Shown: positions 18,299-26,499 of the stretch, piece after piece | Position numbering within the stretch: position 1 is the first letter of the stretch | Layout of the letters: the number at the start of each line of letters is the position of its first letter | From: Chloroflexota bacterium | GTDB taxonomy: Bacteria > Chloroflexota > Anaerolineae > Aggregatilineales > Phototrophicaceae | Length of the DNA: 64,000 bases | Assembly: GCA_023430545.1 (NCBI GenBank) | Contig: JAEZAF010000255.1 | Coordinates: forward strand, 173,803 to 237,802 | Reading direction: 5' to 3' | Program-made: the position numbers and the translations under genes | Notes under the pieces: generated by a model | The model's database searches: none | Told to the model about the DNA's origin: nothing | What the model saw: only the letters and a program-made list of their open reading frames with translations

Positions 18299-18670
18299 AT
18301 GGCGAAATCACGGACTGAGTTGATGGTAGATCGCCTGCGTGATTTGCAAGCTACCACTCCAGAAATCGAAGCCTCAGCTGTGATTAGTGTCGATGGCTTA
18401 AGTATGGCATCATCCCTGCCTACCGGCGTCGAAGAAGATCGTGTTTCAGCGATGTCTGCTGCGATGCTTTCACTTGGAGAGCGTATCTCTGGAGAGCTTG
18501 GCCGTGGTAACCTCGATCAGGTTTACGTTCGTGGCAAAAACGGTTATGTGATCCTGATGTCGGTCGGAGAGGAAGCGGTTTTAACCACCCTCGTCCGTGA
18601 TGGAGCGCGGTTGGGCTTAATCTTCCTGGATATGCGTCGAACTGTGGACGATTTGACAAAACTCGTCTAA
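18299..18670 (+). CDS. Roadblock/LC7 domain protein
   Basis: A 123-residue single-domain protein of the Roadblock/LC7 superfamily (MglB-like). The pattern IEASAVISVDGLSMAS and the C-terminal DMRRTVDDLTKLV are typical. Bacterial Roadblock proteins bind and often activate small Ras-like GTPases of the MglA type, affecting polarity or motility. No MglA-like GTPase is in the window, so the partner is elsewhere or the protein acts alone. Start ATG follows ACAGGAGCACACCT. Confidence 0.85.
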   Translation: MAKSRTELMVDRLRDLQATTPEIEASAVISVDGLSMASSLPTGVEEDRVSAMSAAMLSLGERISGELGRGNLDQVYVRGKNGYVILMSVGEEAVLTTLVRDGARLGLIFLDMRRTVDDLTKLV

Positions 18671-18741
18671 GATTACACCGATTACATCTTCAGCACTCAG
18701 CCTAATCATCAGGCCAGTCAAGTTCAGAATTCAGTAGCAGT

Positions 18742-18771
18742 CGGCGGGAGGTCACCTTCCGCCGCATTTTT
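18742..18771 (+). terminator. Terminator between the Roadblock gene and pyrG
   Basis: CGGCGGGAGG (18742-18751) pairs with CCTTCCGCCG (18755-18764), one G-U pair, 3-nt loop, followed by CATTTTTG. It ends only 24 nt before the pyrG start codon. It may simply end the Roadblock transcript or be an attenuator for pyrG. Confidence 0.7.
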
Positions 18772-18794
18772 GTTGAGTACGGTGGTAAAGGCCT

Positions 18795-20486
18795 ATGTCG
18801 AATCCAAAATACATTTTCTGCACGGGTGGAGTGGTGAGCTCCGTAGGTAAAGGGGTGACCGCTGCTGCACTTGGTCGTATCCTCAAGGCGCGTGGGCTGA
18901 AAGTCGCGATTCAGAAACTGGATCCCTATCTGAACGTAGACCCTGGAACGATGAGTCCTTATCAGCACGGTGAAGTCTTTGTGACATCAGACGGCGCTGA
19001 AACAGATCTTGATCTGGGCCACTATGAACGGTTTATCGATGAAAACCTGAACCGGACCTGCAATGTGACTGCTGGCCAGGTTTACAGTCATGTGATTGGA
19101 CAGGAACGGCGTGGTGACTACCTCGGTGGTACCATTCAGGTTATCCCGCATATCACCAATGAAATCAAGCGACGCATAGGTCTGGTCAGCCGCGAGTCGA
19201 ATGCCGACATCGTAATTGTGGAAGTCGGTGGTACGGTAGGCGATATCGAAGGCCTTCCTTTCCTTGAGGCTATTCGCCAGCTTCGCAAGAGCCTGCCACG
19301 TGAAGATACGCTCTACATGCACGTGACATTTCTGCCTTATATCGGTGCTACAGGCGAGCTGAAGACCAAGCCCACACAACACAGTGTACGTGATCTCCGC
19401 AGCGTGGGTATCCAGCCGCATGTGATTATCGCCCGGACGGACTATCCAGTCAGCAGTGATGTCACCAGTAAAATCGCTTCGTTCTGCGATGTCGATGAAG
19501 ATGCTGTCATCGCGCTGGAGACGACCGATCTGCTTTACGATGTCCCACTCCGGCTGGAAGATGCGGGACTGGGGGATTATATCGTCCGCCATTTTAAGCT
19601 TGAGTCACATAAGCCTGATCTGGACGAGTGGCGCAGCATGATCCAGAAGATGCGCCATCCGCAGCGTGAACTCCGTATCGCCATTGTTGGGAAGTATGTC
19701 GAACTGCATGACGCCTACATGAGTGTGAAGGAAGCGCTGTTCCATGCCGCAACGTCCAATAATGCGCAACTGAATATTCGCTGGGTCCACTCCGGGGAGC
19801 TTGAACGTGGTCGTGGCTTCGATCAGCTCGCTGATGTCGACGGAATCGTAGTTCCGGGCGGCTTTGGACATCGCGGTATGGAAGGCAAGGTGATGGCGGC
19901 GCGCTACGCCAGAGAAAACCGCATTCCCTATCTTGGCCTGTGTCTTGGAATGCAGGCGATGTGCATTGAATTTGGGCGTAATGTTGTTGAACTTGAAGAT
20001 GCTAACAGCTCAGAGTTCGAAGTCCCAACCGATCATCCTGTTATTGACCTGATGCGCGATCAGATGAACATCACCGACATGGGTGGGACCATGCGGCTTG
20101 GTGTCTATCCGTGTGTTTTACAGCCGGGTACTGCTGCTTATCGAGCCTATGGTGAACGGCATCAGGTTGAGGAACGCCATCGCCACCGCTTTGAATTTAA
20201 CAATCATTATCGTTCGGCATTTGTCCAGCGTGGGATGAATTTCAGCGGCTTAAGCCCGGATGGGATGCTGGTCGAAATTGCGGAAGTCGCGGACCATCCA
20301 TTTATGGTCGGAACACAGTTCCATCCCGAGTTTCTCAGCCGCCCGAATCGCCCGCATCCGTTGTTTGAGGAATTTATCCGGTCGGCGGCTGATCAGCAGC
20401 AGATCGCACAGTCGGGCCGCAGCGCCGAGATTGATGTCCATAACCCTCAGGTTCCCGAAGCCGAAACAGAAGATGCACCGCGTTAA
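18795..20486 (+). CDS. pyrG: CTP synthase
   Basis: A 563-residue CTP synthase that aminates UTP to CTP using ATP and glutamine. The N-terminal amidoligase domain (about 1-270) starts KYIFCTGGVVSSVGKG with the P-loop, then DPYLNVDPGTMSP and GGTVGDIEGLPFLEAIRQ. The C-terminal class I glutamine amidotransferase domain has GGFGHRG, the nucleophile Cys383 in GLCLGMQ, and QFHPEF with the catalytic His and Glu. A short polar tail (about 25 residues) follows. The next gene begins 24 nt downstream, so the deaminase-like protein is probably co-transcribed with it. Confidence 0.97.
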   Translation: MSNPKYIFCTGGVVSSVGKGVTAAALGRILKARGLKVAIQKLDPYLNVDPGTMSPYQHGEVFVTSDGAETDLDLGHYERFIDENLNRTCNVTAGQVYSHVIGQERRGDYLGGTIQVIPHITNEIKRRIGLVSRESNADIVIVEVGGTVGDIEGLPFLEAIRQLRKSLPREDTLYMHVTFLPYIGATGELKTKPTQHSVRDLRSVGIQPHVIIARTDYPVSSDVTSKIASFCDVDEDAVIALETTDLLYDVPLRLEDAGLGDYIVRHFKLESHKPDLDEWRSMIQKMRHPQRELRIAIVGKYVELHDAYMSVKEALFHAATSNNAQLNIRWVHSGELERGRGFDQLADVDGIVVPGGFGHRGMEGKVMAARYARENRIPYLGLCLGMQAMCIEFGRNVVELEDANSSEFEVPTDHPVIDLMRDQMNITDMGGTMRLGVYPCVLQPGTAAYRAYGERHQVEERHRHRFEFNNHYRSAFVQRGMNFSGLSPDGMLVEIAEVADHPFMVGTQFHPEFLSRPNRPHPLFEEFIRSAADQQQIAQSGRSAEIDVHNPQVPEAETEDAPR

Positions 20487-20509
20487 TCGCAGTCAACCAA
20501 AGGTGAGTT

Positions 20510-21556
20510 ATGTCAGTCCAAAGTTTTCTTAGTGCTATTCCCAAGGCCGATATTGGGCTTCAACTCGAAGGCGCAGTGCCGCCGCAGACGCTGCAAATGT
20601 TTGCAGATCAGAACGATCTGGTGGGGACTAAAGCCTATAACGAGACGATGAAGCAGTTCAACGCGATCAATCACACCAAACTGCCGGAGCTGGCGGCTGC
20701 GCTCAGCCAGTGGGTGCGGCATACAGATGATCTGTCGCGTATGGTTTACGACGTTGGGGTGCATCTCTCTAAACAGAATATCCGTTATGCCGAGATTGGG
20801 GTCGATCCGCTGCTGTATATGACACCGATGGGCCTGACCTTTGAACAGTTTGCCGCTGCGCTGGACGATGGCCGGATGCGTGCACAGCGCGCATGGAAAA
20901 TCCAGATGTCCTGGGTTTTTAATGTTGCGCGCGAAGAATACCGCCGCACTGATGATATTCTGCGGTATGCCATGAGTGCCGGAGCGCGGAAATATGGGGT
21001 TGTCGCGGTTGGTCTTTCAGGGCGTGAGGATGCCCAGCCGGTCAGCCAGTTTGAGCGTCCCTTCAAAGCGGCAGGGCGCAAGGAATTTCCGACCGTCGTT
21101 CATGCCGGGGACTCGCTGGGTTCTGAAGGGCTGAAGGATGCCCTCATGCAACTTTCTCCGAACAGGGTCATTGGCGGTTGGGGTCTGATGCGCGATGAAG
21201 AAACAACCCAGACTCTGATCGAGCAGGAAGTCCTGGTCACCGTGCCGATCTCGCGCCATCTGTTGTTTGGGCGTCTGGAAGAGGAAGGCGCTCTGCCGCT
21301 GAACACGGCGCTGGAGCAGGGTGTCCGGCTGTCCGTGACAGCTCACCTCCCAACCTTTTATAAAATGTCACTCACAGATGAACTGGCTGCACTGGTCGAA
21401 CGGTATAACCTGCCGGTTTCAGATGTCGAGCAGGTCGCGCTGAATGCCCTGCGCTACAGTCTGCTGCCGGATGAAGAACGCAATGCGATGCTGGCGACCT
21501 TCCGCGAAGAGTACGCAGAACTGCGTGCTGAACATATCGAACAGCAGGAAGCCTGA
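20510..21556 (+). CDS. Adenosine-deaminase-like protein lacking most catalytic residues
   Basis: A 348-residue protein whose layout and length match adenosine/AMP deaminases (TIM barrel). By eye alignment with E. coli Add, the metal-binding HxH of the first strand is replaced by Gly16-Leu-Gln18 in DIGLQLEGAV. TVVHAGD keeps the third metal His (198), but the catalytic Glu becomes Asp201. RIGHG becomes RVIGG, losing the catalytic His, and the TDDP metal/substrate pair becomes AHLP (His279-Leu280). Deamination by the usual zinc mechanism is therefore unlikely. The reading frame is intact and codon use normal, so it is a maintained gene, a pseudoenzyme or one with new chemistry. It follows pyrG by 24 nt, suggesting a role linked to nucleotides. 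Confidence 0.7.
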   Translation: MSVQSFLSAIPKADIGLQLEGAVPPQTLQMFADQNDLVGTKAYNETMKQFNAINHTKLPELAAALSQWVRHTDDLSRMVYDVGVHLSKQNIRYAEIGVDPLLYMTPMGLTFEQFAAALDDGRMRAQRAWKIQMSWVFNVAREEYRRTDDILRYAMSAGARKYGVVAVGLSGREDAQPVSQFERPFKAAGRKEFPTVVHAGDSLGSEGLKDALMQLSPNRVIGGWGLMRDEETTQTLIEQEVLVTVPISRHLLFGRLEEEGALPLNTALEQGVRLSVTAHLPTFYKMSLTDELAALVERYNLPVSDVEQVALNALRYSLLPDEERNAMLATFREEYAELRAEHIEQQEA

Positions 21557-21577
21557 CATCCGTCAGTATGATCTAAT

Positions 21578-21604
21578 AAAAGGGCGAATTTCTCGCCCTT
21601 TTTT
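21578..21604 (+). terminator. Terminator of the pyrG operon
   Basis: A 10-bp perfect stem (21578-21587 with 21593-21602), 5-nt loop and T-run. It lies between the convergent deaminase-like and Hsp20 genes and reads well in both directions. Confidence 0.85.
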
Positions 21605-21623
21605 ATCCAGTCAAGCCGGCGGT

Positions 21624-22064
21624 TTATTCCTCTGGCTGAAGTTCCAGTCGATGGGCGGGAGGTGTAGTAGGGGCCTTCTTGGGCAGCACTACGGTCAGCT
21701 TACCATCACGGAATTTGGCGTTTGACAGCTCACTTTCCACTGGATGCGGCAGCTTCACCGTGCGGGTAAAAGCGCCGAAACGCCGTTCGGTGAGGACTGG
21801 TACTGCCTCTGCACGGATATCTGTATCCGGAAAGGAGGTGCCGCTGATGGTCAGCAGATCGTTCTCGATACTCACATCGAAGTTTTCGGGGTTAGCTCCG
21901 TCAATTGGGGCTGTGCGCACGATCACCTCATCGGCTGTCTCGTAGACATCGACGCGGATGACCTGCATCCCGGTAAAACCCTTGACACTTTGCTCGACGA
22001 TTTTGCTTAGATTATCACGCAGGGTGGTGAATTCCTTTACGGGGTCAAACTTTTCTTCCGACAT
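21624..22064 (-). CDS. Small heat shock protein, Hsp20/alpha-crystallin family
   Basis: A 146-residue ATP-independent holdase chaperone. The alpha-crystallin domain spans about 34-130 (VDVYETADEVIVRTAPIDG to DGKLTVVLPKK). The conserved C-terminal signature is modified: the usual AxxxNGVL reads SNAKFRDGKLTVVLPK. It lies downstream of dnaK on the same strand, with a terminator between, so the two are neighbours in function rather than one operon. ATAGGA lies upstream of the ATG. Confidence 0.88.
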   Translation of the reverse strand: MSEEKFDPVKEFTTLRDNLSKIVEQSVKGFTGMQVIRVDVYETADEVIVRTAPIDGANPENFDVSIENDLLTISGTSFPDTDIRAEAVPVLTERRFGAFTRTVKLPHPVESELSNAKFRDGKLTVVLPKKAPTTPPAHRLELQPEE

Positions 22065-22131
22065 GATTGATTATCCTATGCTTGATTTATTCTGACAGTT
22101 TATACGCGCAAGTGACCGCATCCGTTGCATG

Positions 22132-22148
22132 ATGCATTGAAAATGCAT
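22132..22148. repeat. Palindrome upstream of the Hsp20 gene
   Basis: ATGCATT (22132-22138) and AATGCAT (22142-22148) form a perfect inverted repeat with a 3-nt spacer about 70 nt upstream of the Hsp20 start. It could be an operator; it is not the CIRCE element of HrcA. Confidence 0.35.
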
Positions 22149-22177
22149 TCTAGGGGCATTGAGGCTCGTGGAAATCA

Positions 22178-22205
22178 AAACGCCGGAGCAAGCACTCCGG
22201 CGTTT
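22178..22205 (-). terminator. Terminator of dnaK
   Basis: An 11-bp perfect stem (22178-22188 with 22195-22205) with a 6-nt loop, 18 nt after the dnaK stop codon; on the minus strand it ends in a T-rich tail. Confidence 0.8.
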
Positions 22206-22222
22206 GAGTAACATCACGTAAA

Positions 22223-24133
22223 TTATGCTTCGGTGAACTCGCCTTCAACCACATCGGGCTGATCATCAGTTGTGTCACGGTTGCCATTATAGCTCCCGCC
22301 GCTGGCTGCGTTGTTGGCTGCGTTATTCGCGCTGCGGGCGGCCATCTGCTGAGAGAGTGCGTAGGTCGCGCTTTCCAGATTCTGTACCGCCAACTGAATA
22401 GCGCTCAGATCATCGCTTTCAAGTGCCTGCTGAACAGCCTGAATCTGCTGTTCGATCTGCACACGATCTGCTGATGCGATATCCGTCCCAACTTCGCTGA
22501 GCGCATGGTTCGCCTGATAAATCAGGGTGTCCGCGTTGTTGCGGGCTTTCACCAGTTCTGCACGGCGCTCGTCTTCAGCCTGATGTGCTTCAGCTTCACG
22601 GACCATGCGGTCAACATCCTGCTGAGACAGATTGGTGGAAGCAGTCACCGTGATTTTTTGCTGCTTGCCCGTCGCGTTGTCCTTCGCAGTCACGTTCAGG
22701 ATACCGTTCGCATCAATGTCGAAGGTGACTTCGATCTGTGGCATCCCACGTGGGGCAGGGGTGATCCCTTCCAGACGGAACATGCCCAGTGTCATATTGT
22801 CTGCCGCCATCGTTCGCTCGCCCTGCAGTACATGAATGTCCACCGCTGTCTGGCTGTCTTCAGCGGTGGAGAAGACCTGCGTCTTCTGTACAGGAATGGT
22901 CGTGTTACGTTCGATCAGTGGTGTCATCACACCACCCATCGTTTCCAGACCGAGGCTTAGCGGGGTGACATCGAGCAGGAGAACATCCTTGACTTCACCT
23001 GCGAGCACACCAGCCTGAAGTGCTGCACCGATTGCGACAACTTCATCCGGATTGACGCTCTTATTCGGTTCCTTGTTGAGAACCGAGCGCACAAATTCCT
23101 GAATCATTGGCATACGGGTGGACCCACCGACCAGAACGACTTCATCGATCTGCTGTTCCGTAATATCTGCATCCCTGATTGCCTGATGCACTGGCTTATC
23201 CAGCCGTTTCATCAAGTCAGTGCTGAGCTGCTCGAACCGGGCACGTGTGAGTGTCACTGTCAGGTGCTTGGGACCGGAAGCGTCTGCTGTAATGAAGGGT
23301 AGGTTGATCTCAGTCTGCACGGTGTTCGAAAGTTCGATCTTGGCTTTCTCAGCAGCTTCCTTCAGACGCTGTAAGGCCTGACGGTCGCTGCGCAGGTCGA
23401 TACCCTGTTCGCGCTTGAAGTCTTCGGCCAGCCAGTCAACAATTACCTGATCCCAGTCATCACCACCCAGGTGCGTGTCACCGCTGGTGGCGCGGACTTC
23501 GATCAGACCATCACCGACTTCGAGAATGGATACGTCGAAGGTGCCACCACCGAGGTCGAATACGAGAATGGTTTCGGTGTCCTTTTTGTCCAAACCATAG
23601 GCAAGTGATGCTGCTGTCGGCTCATTGATGATACGCAGCACATCAAGCCCAGCGATTTTGCCTGCGTCTTTGGTGGCCTGACGCTGTGTGTCGTTGAAGT
23701 AGGCAGGCACTGTGATCACGGCCTTGTCCACTTCATCACCCAGATATGCTTCGGCGTCTTTCTTCAGTTTGCTGAGGATCATCGCGCTGATTTCCTGCGG
23801 CGTGTAATGCTTCCCGTTAATCGGGATGCTGACCCGTGCATCACCCTGAGGGCCTTCTTCAAAGCGGTAGGGCAGGCGTGAGGTTTCAGATTTTGCCTCC
23901 GCATAGCTCTGACCCATGAAGCGCTTAATCGATGCTACGGTATTTTCCGGGTTGACGACTGCCTGACGTTTTGCCGACTGGCCGACCAGACGTTCGTTGT
24001 TCTTGGTAAAGGCCACCACTGACGGGGTCGTCCGTGTGCCTTCTGCATTTGCAATCACTACCGGTTCGCCATTTTCAAGAACGGCGACAACCGAATTTGT
24101 TGTACCTAAGTCAATTCCAACTATTTTTCCCAT
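22223..24133 (-). CDS. dnaK: Molecular chaperone DnaK (Hsp70)
   Basis: A 636-residue Hsp70. The ATPase domain begins MGKIVGIDLGTTNSVVAVLENG and includes VITVPAYFNDTQRQATKDAG, INEPTAASLAYG, FDLGGGTFDVSIL and VLVGGSTRMP. The substrate-binding domain follows from about 385 (DVTPLSLGLETMGG). The tail is Asn/Ala/Gly-rich and ends VVEGEFTEA instead of the usual EEVD-like acidic end. GrpE, DnaJ and HrcA are not adjacent and no CIRCE repeat is visible upstream, so heat-shock control must differ from the HrcA scheme. AGAGGT lies 8 nt before the ATG. Confidence 0.97.
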   Translation of the reverse strand: MGKIVGIDLGTTNSVVAVLENGEPVVIANAEGTRTTPSVVAFTKNNERLVGQSAKRQAVVNPENTVASIKRFMGQSYAEAKSETSRLPYRFEEGPQGDARVSIPINGKHYTPQEISAMILSKLKKDAEAYLGDEVDKAVITVPAYFNDTQRQATKDAGKIAGLDVLRIINEPTAASLAYGLDKKDTETILVFDLGGGTFDVSILEVGDGLIEVRATSGDTHLGGDDWDQVIVDWLAEDFKREQGIDLRSDRQALQRLKEAAEKAKIELSNTVQTEINLPFITADASGPKHLTVTLTRARFEQLSTDLMKRLDKPVHQAIRDADITEQQIDEVVLVGGSTRMPMIQEFVRSVLNKEPNKSVNPDEVVAIGAALQAGVLAGEVKDVLLLDVTPLSLGLETMGGVMTPLIERNTTIPVQKTQVFSTAEDSQTAVDIHVLQGERTMAADNMTLGMFRLEGITPAPRGMPQIEVTFDIDANGILNVTAKDNATGKQQKITVTASTNLSQQDVDRMVREAEAHQAEDERRAELVKARNNADTLIYQANHALSEVGTDIASADRVQIEQQIQAVQQALESDDLSAIQLAVQNLESATYALSQQMAARSANNAANNAASGGSYNGNRDTTDDQPDVVEGEFTEA

Positions 24134-24395
24134 TGTCGGATACCTCTGTCTATAGAATTTTTGTTACTGCCTTATCTTAGTCTGAGCGTATTTGAGCTGT
24201 ATCGAAATAATGTAGATTCTGTATAAGAGCCTTCTTCAAAGCAGTATGCGGTAATTCGTAATGAAAAAAGAAATACTTACCATCTCGTGTTTAAGTCCGA
24301 TTTAAGCCCTGTTTATGTACTCAGGCTATAACTGAATTCATACTGTGACGCATGTGTCTATCATGTGCTCCAACACGTACTTCAAAGGAGACTCT

Positions 24396-25499
24396 ATGTT
24401 TGATTTTGAAGAAGTTCAAAATGTTGTCCGTAATATGCAGCAGCCGGTGCTATCTTTTTATCTGCAGGTCAGCAACCAGCTGCGTGAGAATCAGTCTGAC
24501 CAGCCTGCATGGATGATTTACGTCAAAAATGCGTTACGCGAGCAGGATGAACGCGCCGCTGATGAGCAGAAGCAGACGTGGAAGGCGATCCGGGAACGTG
24601 CTGAGACGTACTTCAGCAGCTATACGCCAAACTCGAAAGGGCTGGTTGCCTTTTTTACGGTTGATGACGAATCGATCTACGAACTTCCGGTGCTTCCTCA
24701 GCAAAACAACGTCAGCTTTGGCGAGCCGATGATTGTGCCAATGCTGTGGTTGATGGACGAATACGAGCCTTATCTGGTGGTGCGTATAGATCAGGAACGG
24801 GCACACTTCTATCGCACGTATCTGGGTGATGTTCAGCTTGATGAGAAAGTCAGATCTGACCGCCACGAGTTTGATTTCCGAGAGCTAGATATATTTCATC
24901 CGCCCAGTGCTCCACATCGCACCGGCGGTCAGCCGACATCTGGCAGTGGTAAGGATCTGTTTGACGATATGATGCAGGAATGGATCAACCGCCTGTATCG
25001 TGATGTCGCGCAGAAGATACGCGAACTGATCCAGAAGGAAGGCCGTCACCGCCTTATACTGGGTGGCGCTGAGAAATCCGCAATGGCGCTGAAGGAACTG
25101 CTGCATGAGGAAGTTGCCAGAGATCTGGTTGCGATCCTGCCGATTACGATGCACGATACTGAGCAGCAGATCGCAGACCGCGTACTTCCTGTCGCTTTGG
25201 AATACGAGCGCCGCACCGAGATGGAACTGGTTCAGCAGATCATCGATTATGCCAAGGCCGGAGGACGCGGCGCACTGGGGACAAAGAGTGTCGAGCAGGC
25301 ACTTCAGCAGCAGCGTGTTGAACTGCTCGTTATGCCATGGCCGGGTGGTGGTCTGGACGATAATCAGATGCATTCCTACACCCTCAAGGCTTTCCAGAGC
25401 AGCAGCAAATTCGAACTGGTGCACGGGGAAGCAGCCGAACTGTTGGTTAAGGAGGGCAAGATCGGGGCGCGGCTGTATTACGCCCTTCAACCTGCCTAG
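24396..25499 (+). CDS. baeRF-type protein (archaeo-eukaryotic release-factor-like)
   Basis: A 367-residue protein from the ATG at 24396, which follows AAAGGAG; the frame is open 51 nt further upstream but without a ribosome site. It resembles the bacterial baeRF/VLRF families, distant relatives of eRF1 domains 2-3 and Pelota: VLSFYLQVS at the N-terminus, RHRLILGGAEKSAMALKELL in the middle and LGTKSVEQALQQQRVELLVMP near the C-terminus. A GGQ loop is not seen; the nearest Gly-rich stretch is KAGGRGALG. Some relatives act in ribosome rescue or as hibernation/release factors, but this one's function is not established. It is followed by its own terminator and so is monocistronic. Confidence 0.68.
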   Translation: MFDFEEVQNVVRNMQQPVLSFYLQVSNQLRENQSDQPAWMIYVKNALREQDERAADEQKQTWKAIRERAETYFSSYTPNSKGLVAFFTVDDESIYELPVLPQQNNVSFGEPMIVPMLWLMDEYEPYLVVRIDQERAHFYRTYLGDVQLDEKVRSDRHEFDFRELDIFHPPSAPHRTGGQPTSGSGKDLFDDMMQEWINRLYRDVAQKIRELIQKEGRHRLILGGAEKSAMALKELLHEEVARDLVAILPITMHDTEQQIADRVLPVALEYERRTEMELVQQIIDYAKAGGRGALGTKSVEQALQQQRVELLVMPWPGGGLDDNQMHSYTLKAFQSSSKFELVHGEAAELLVKEGKIGARLYYALQPA

Positions 25500-25534
25500 C
25501 ATCGATTTCACAGGATAGTCAAGTAAAAAGAAAT

Positions 25535-25557
25535 GACGGTCAACTGACCGTCGTTTT
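25535..25557 (+). terminator. Terminator of the baeRF-type gene
   Basis: GACGGTC (25535-25541) pairs with GACCGTC (25546-25552), 4-nt loop, followed by GTTTTTG. Confidence 0.75.
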
Positions 25558-25624
25558 TGCGTTCTTTCCTGCCCGTTATGTTATGATCTGGGCCATTTCT
25601 ATGACACACTGAGGAGGCTTATTG

Positions 25625-26371
25625 ATGACTTCTTTGAATGACCGGGTTGCAATTGTGACCGGAGCCAGCCGTGGGATCGGAAAGGCCATTGCGCTTGAAC
25701 TCGCAAAGCGTGGAGCGGCAGTGATTGTCAATTATAACAGCAGCCCGGACGCGGCGCAGGTTGTTGTGGATGAGATCCAGCAGGCGGGCGGACGTGCGGC
25801 GCTTTTTCAGGCGGATGTCAGCGATGAGGAACAGGTTAATGCCCTGATCAAAATAGCGACGACTGATTTTGGTAAACTCGATATCCTCGTGAATAATGCT
25901 GGAACTACCCGCGACAATATCATCATGCGGATGAAAGCTGACGAATTCGATACGGTTATTCAGACCAATCTCCGCAGTACGTGGTTGTGCTCGAAAGCGG
26001 CGGTCAATGCGATGATGCGCAAGCGCTACGGGCGGATAATCAACATCACCAGCGTAAGCGGTATCACCGGCCAGGTTGGACAGACCAATTACAGCGCCAG
26101 TAAAGCTGGAATCATCGGCCTGACGAAATCCCTGGCCCGTGAAATTGCCAGCCGCAATATCACGGTGAATGCTGTTGCACCGGGCTTTGTACTGACCGAT
26201 CTGACGAAGGATCTGCCGGAAGATTTAACGACCAGGCTGAATGAATTTATCCCGTTGGGGCGGTGGGGGGAAGCACAGGAAATCGCCAATGCCGTCGCAT
26301 TCCTTGCATCAGATGATGCGGCCTATATCACCGGTCACGTCCTGAACGTCGATGGCGGTATGGCGATGTAG
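25625..26371 (+). CDS. fabG: 3-oxoacyl-ACP reductase (FabG), SDR family
   Basis: A 248-residue classical short-chain dehydrogenase. The NADP-binding TGASRGIG is near the N-terminus, followed by NNAG and the catalytic triad SVSG / Tyr156-Ser-Ala-Ser-Lys160, and the family ending TGHVLNVDGGMAM. GTTRDNIIMRM after NNAG is characteristic of FabG, which reduces 3-oxoacyl-ACP in fatty-acid elongation. The ATG at 25625 is 7 nt after GAGGAGG and is preferred to the TTG one codon earlier. It is next to the acyl-CoA mutase gene but 128 nt apart; PhaB-like reduction of acetoacetyl-CoA is an alternative. Confidence 0.9.
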   Translation: MTSLNDRVAIVTGASRGIGKAIALELAKRGAAVIVNYNSSPDAAQVVVDEIQQAGGRAALFQADVSDEEQVNALIKIATTDFGKLDILVNNAGTTRDNIIMRMKADEFDTVIQTNLRSTWLCSKAAVNAMMRKRYGRIINITSVSGITGQVGQTNYSASKAGIIGLTKSLAREIASRNITVNAVAPGFVLTDLTKDLPEDLTTRLNEFIPLGRWGEAQEIANAVAFLASDDAAYITGHVLNVDGGMAM

Positions 26372-26434
26372 TGAAGGTCGTTATCCGATGAGGTGCAATC
26401 AAAGACGGTTGTTTCCTCTATAATAGTGAGTATC

Positions 26435-26473
26435 GAAGCGGGCTGTGACTTCACGCCCAATATGGCCCGCTTC
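26435..26473 (+). other. Hairpin in the leader of the mutase gene
   Basis: GAAGCGGGC (26435-26443) pairs perfectly with GCCCGCTTC (26465-26473) across a 21-nt loop, 26 nt before the start codon. There is no T-run, so it is not a clean terminator. A TATAAT at 26419-26424 lies just upstream, which would put the hairpin at the very 5' end of the mRNA. It lacks the layout of a cobalamin riboswitch. Confidence 0.45.
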
Positions 26474-26499
26474 ATAAAAGAGGAGTAGGGAGATTATTC

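Noticed and set aside
26372..26499. Cobalamin riboswitch before the mutase gene
   Set aside because: Only one long-range hairpin is present; the B12-box and multi-stem layout are missing.
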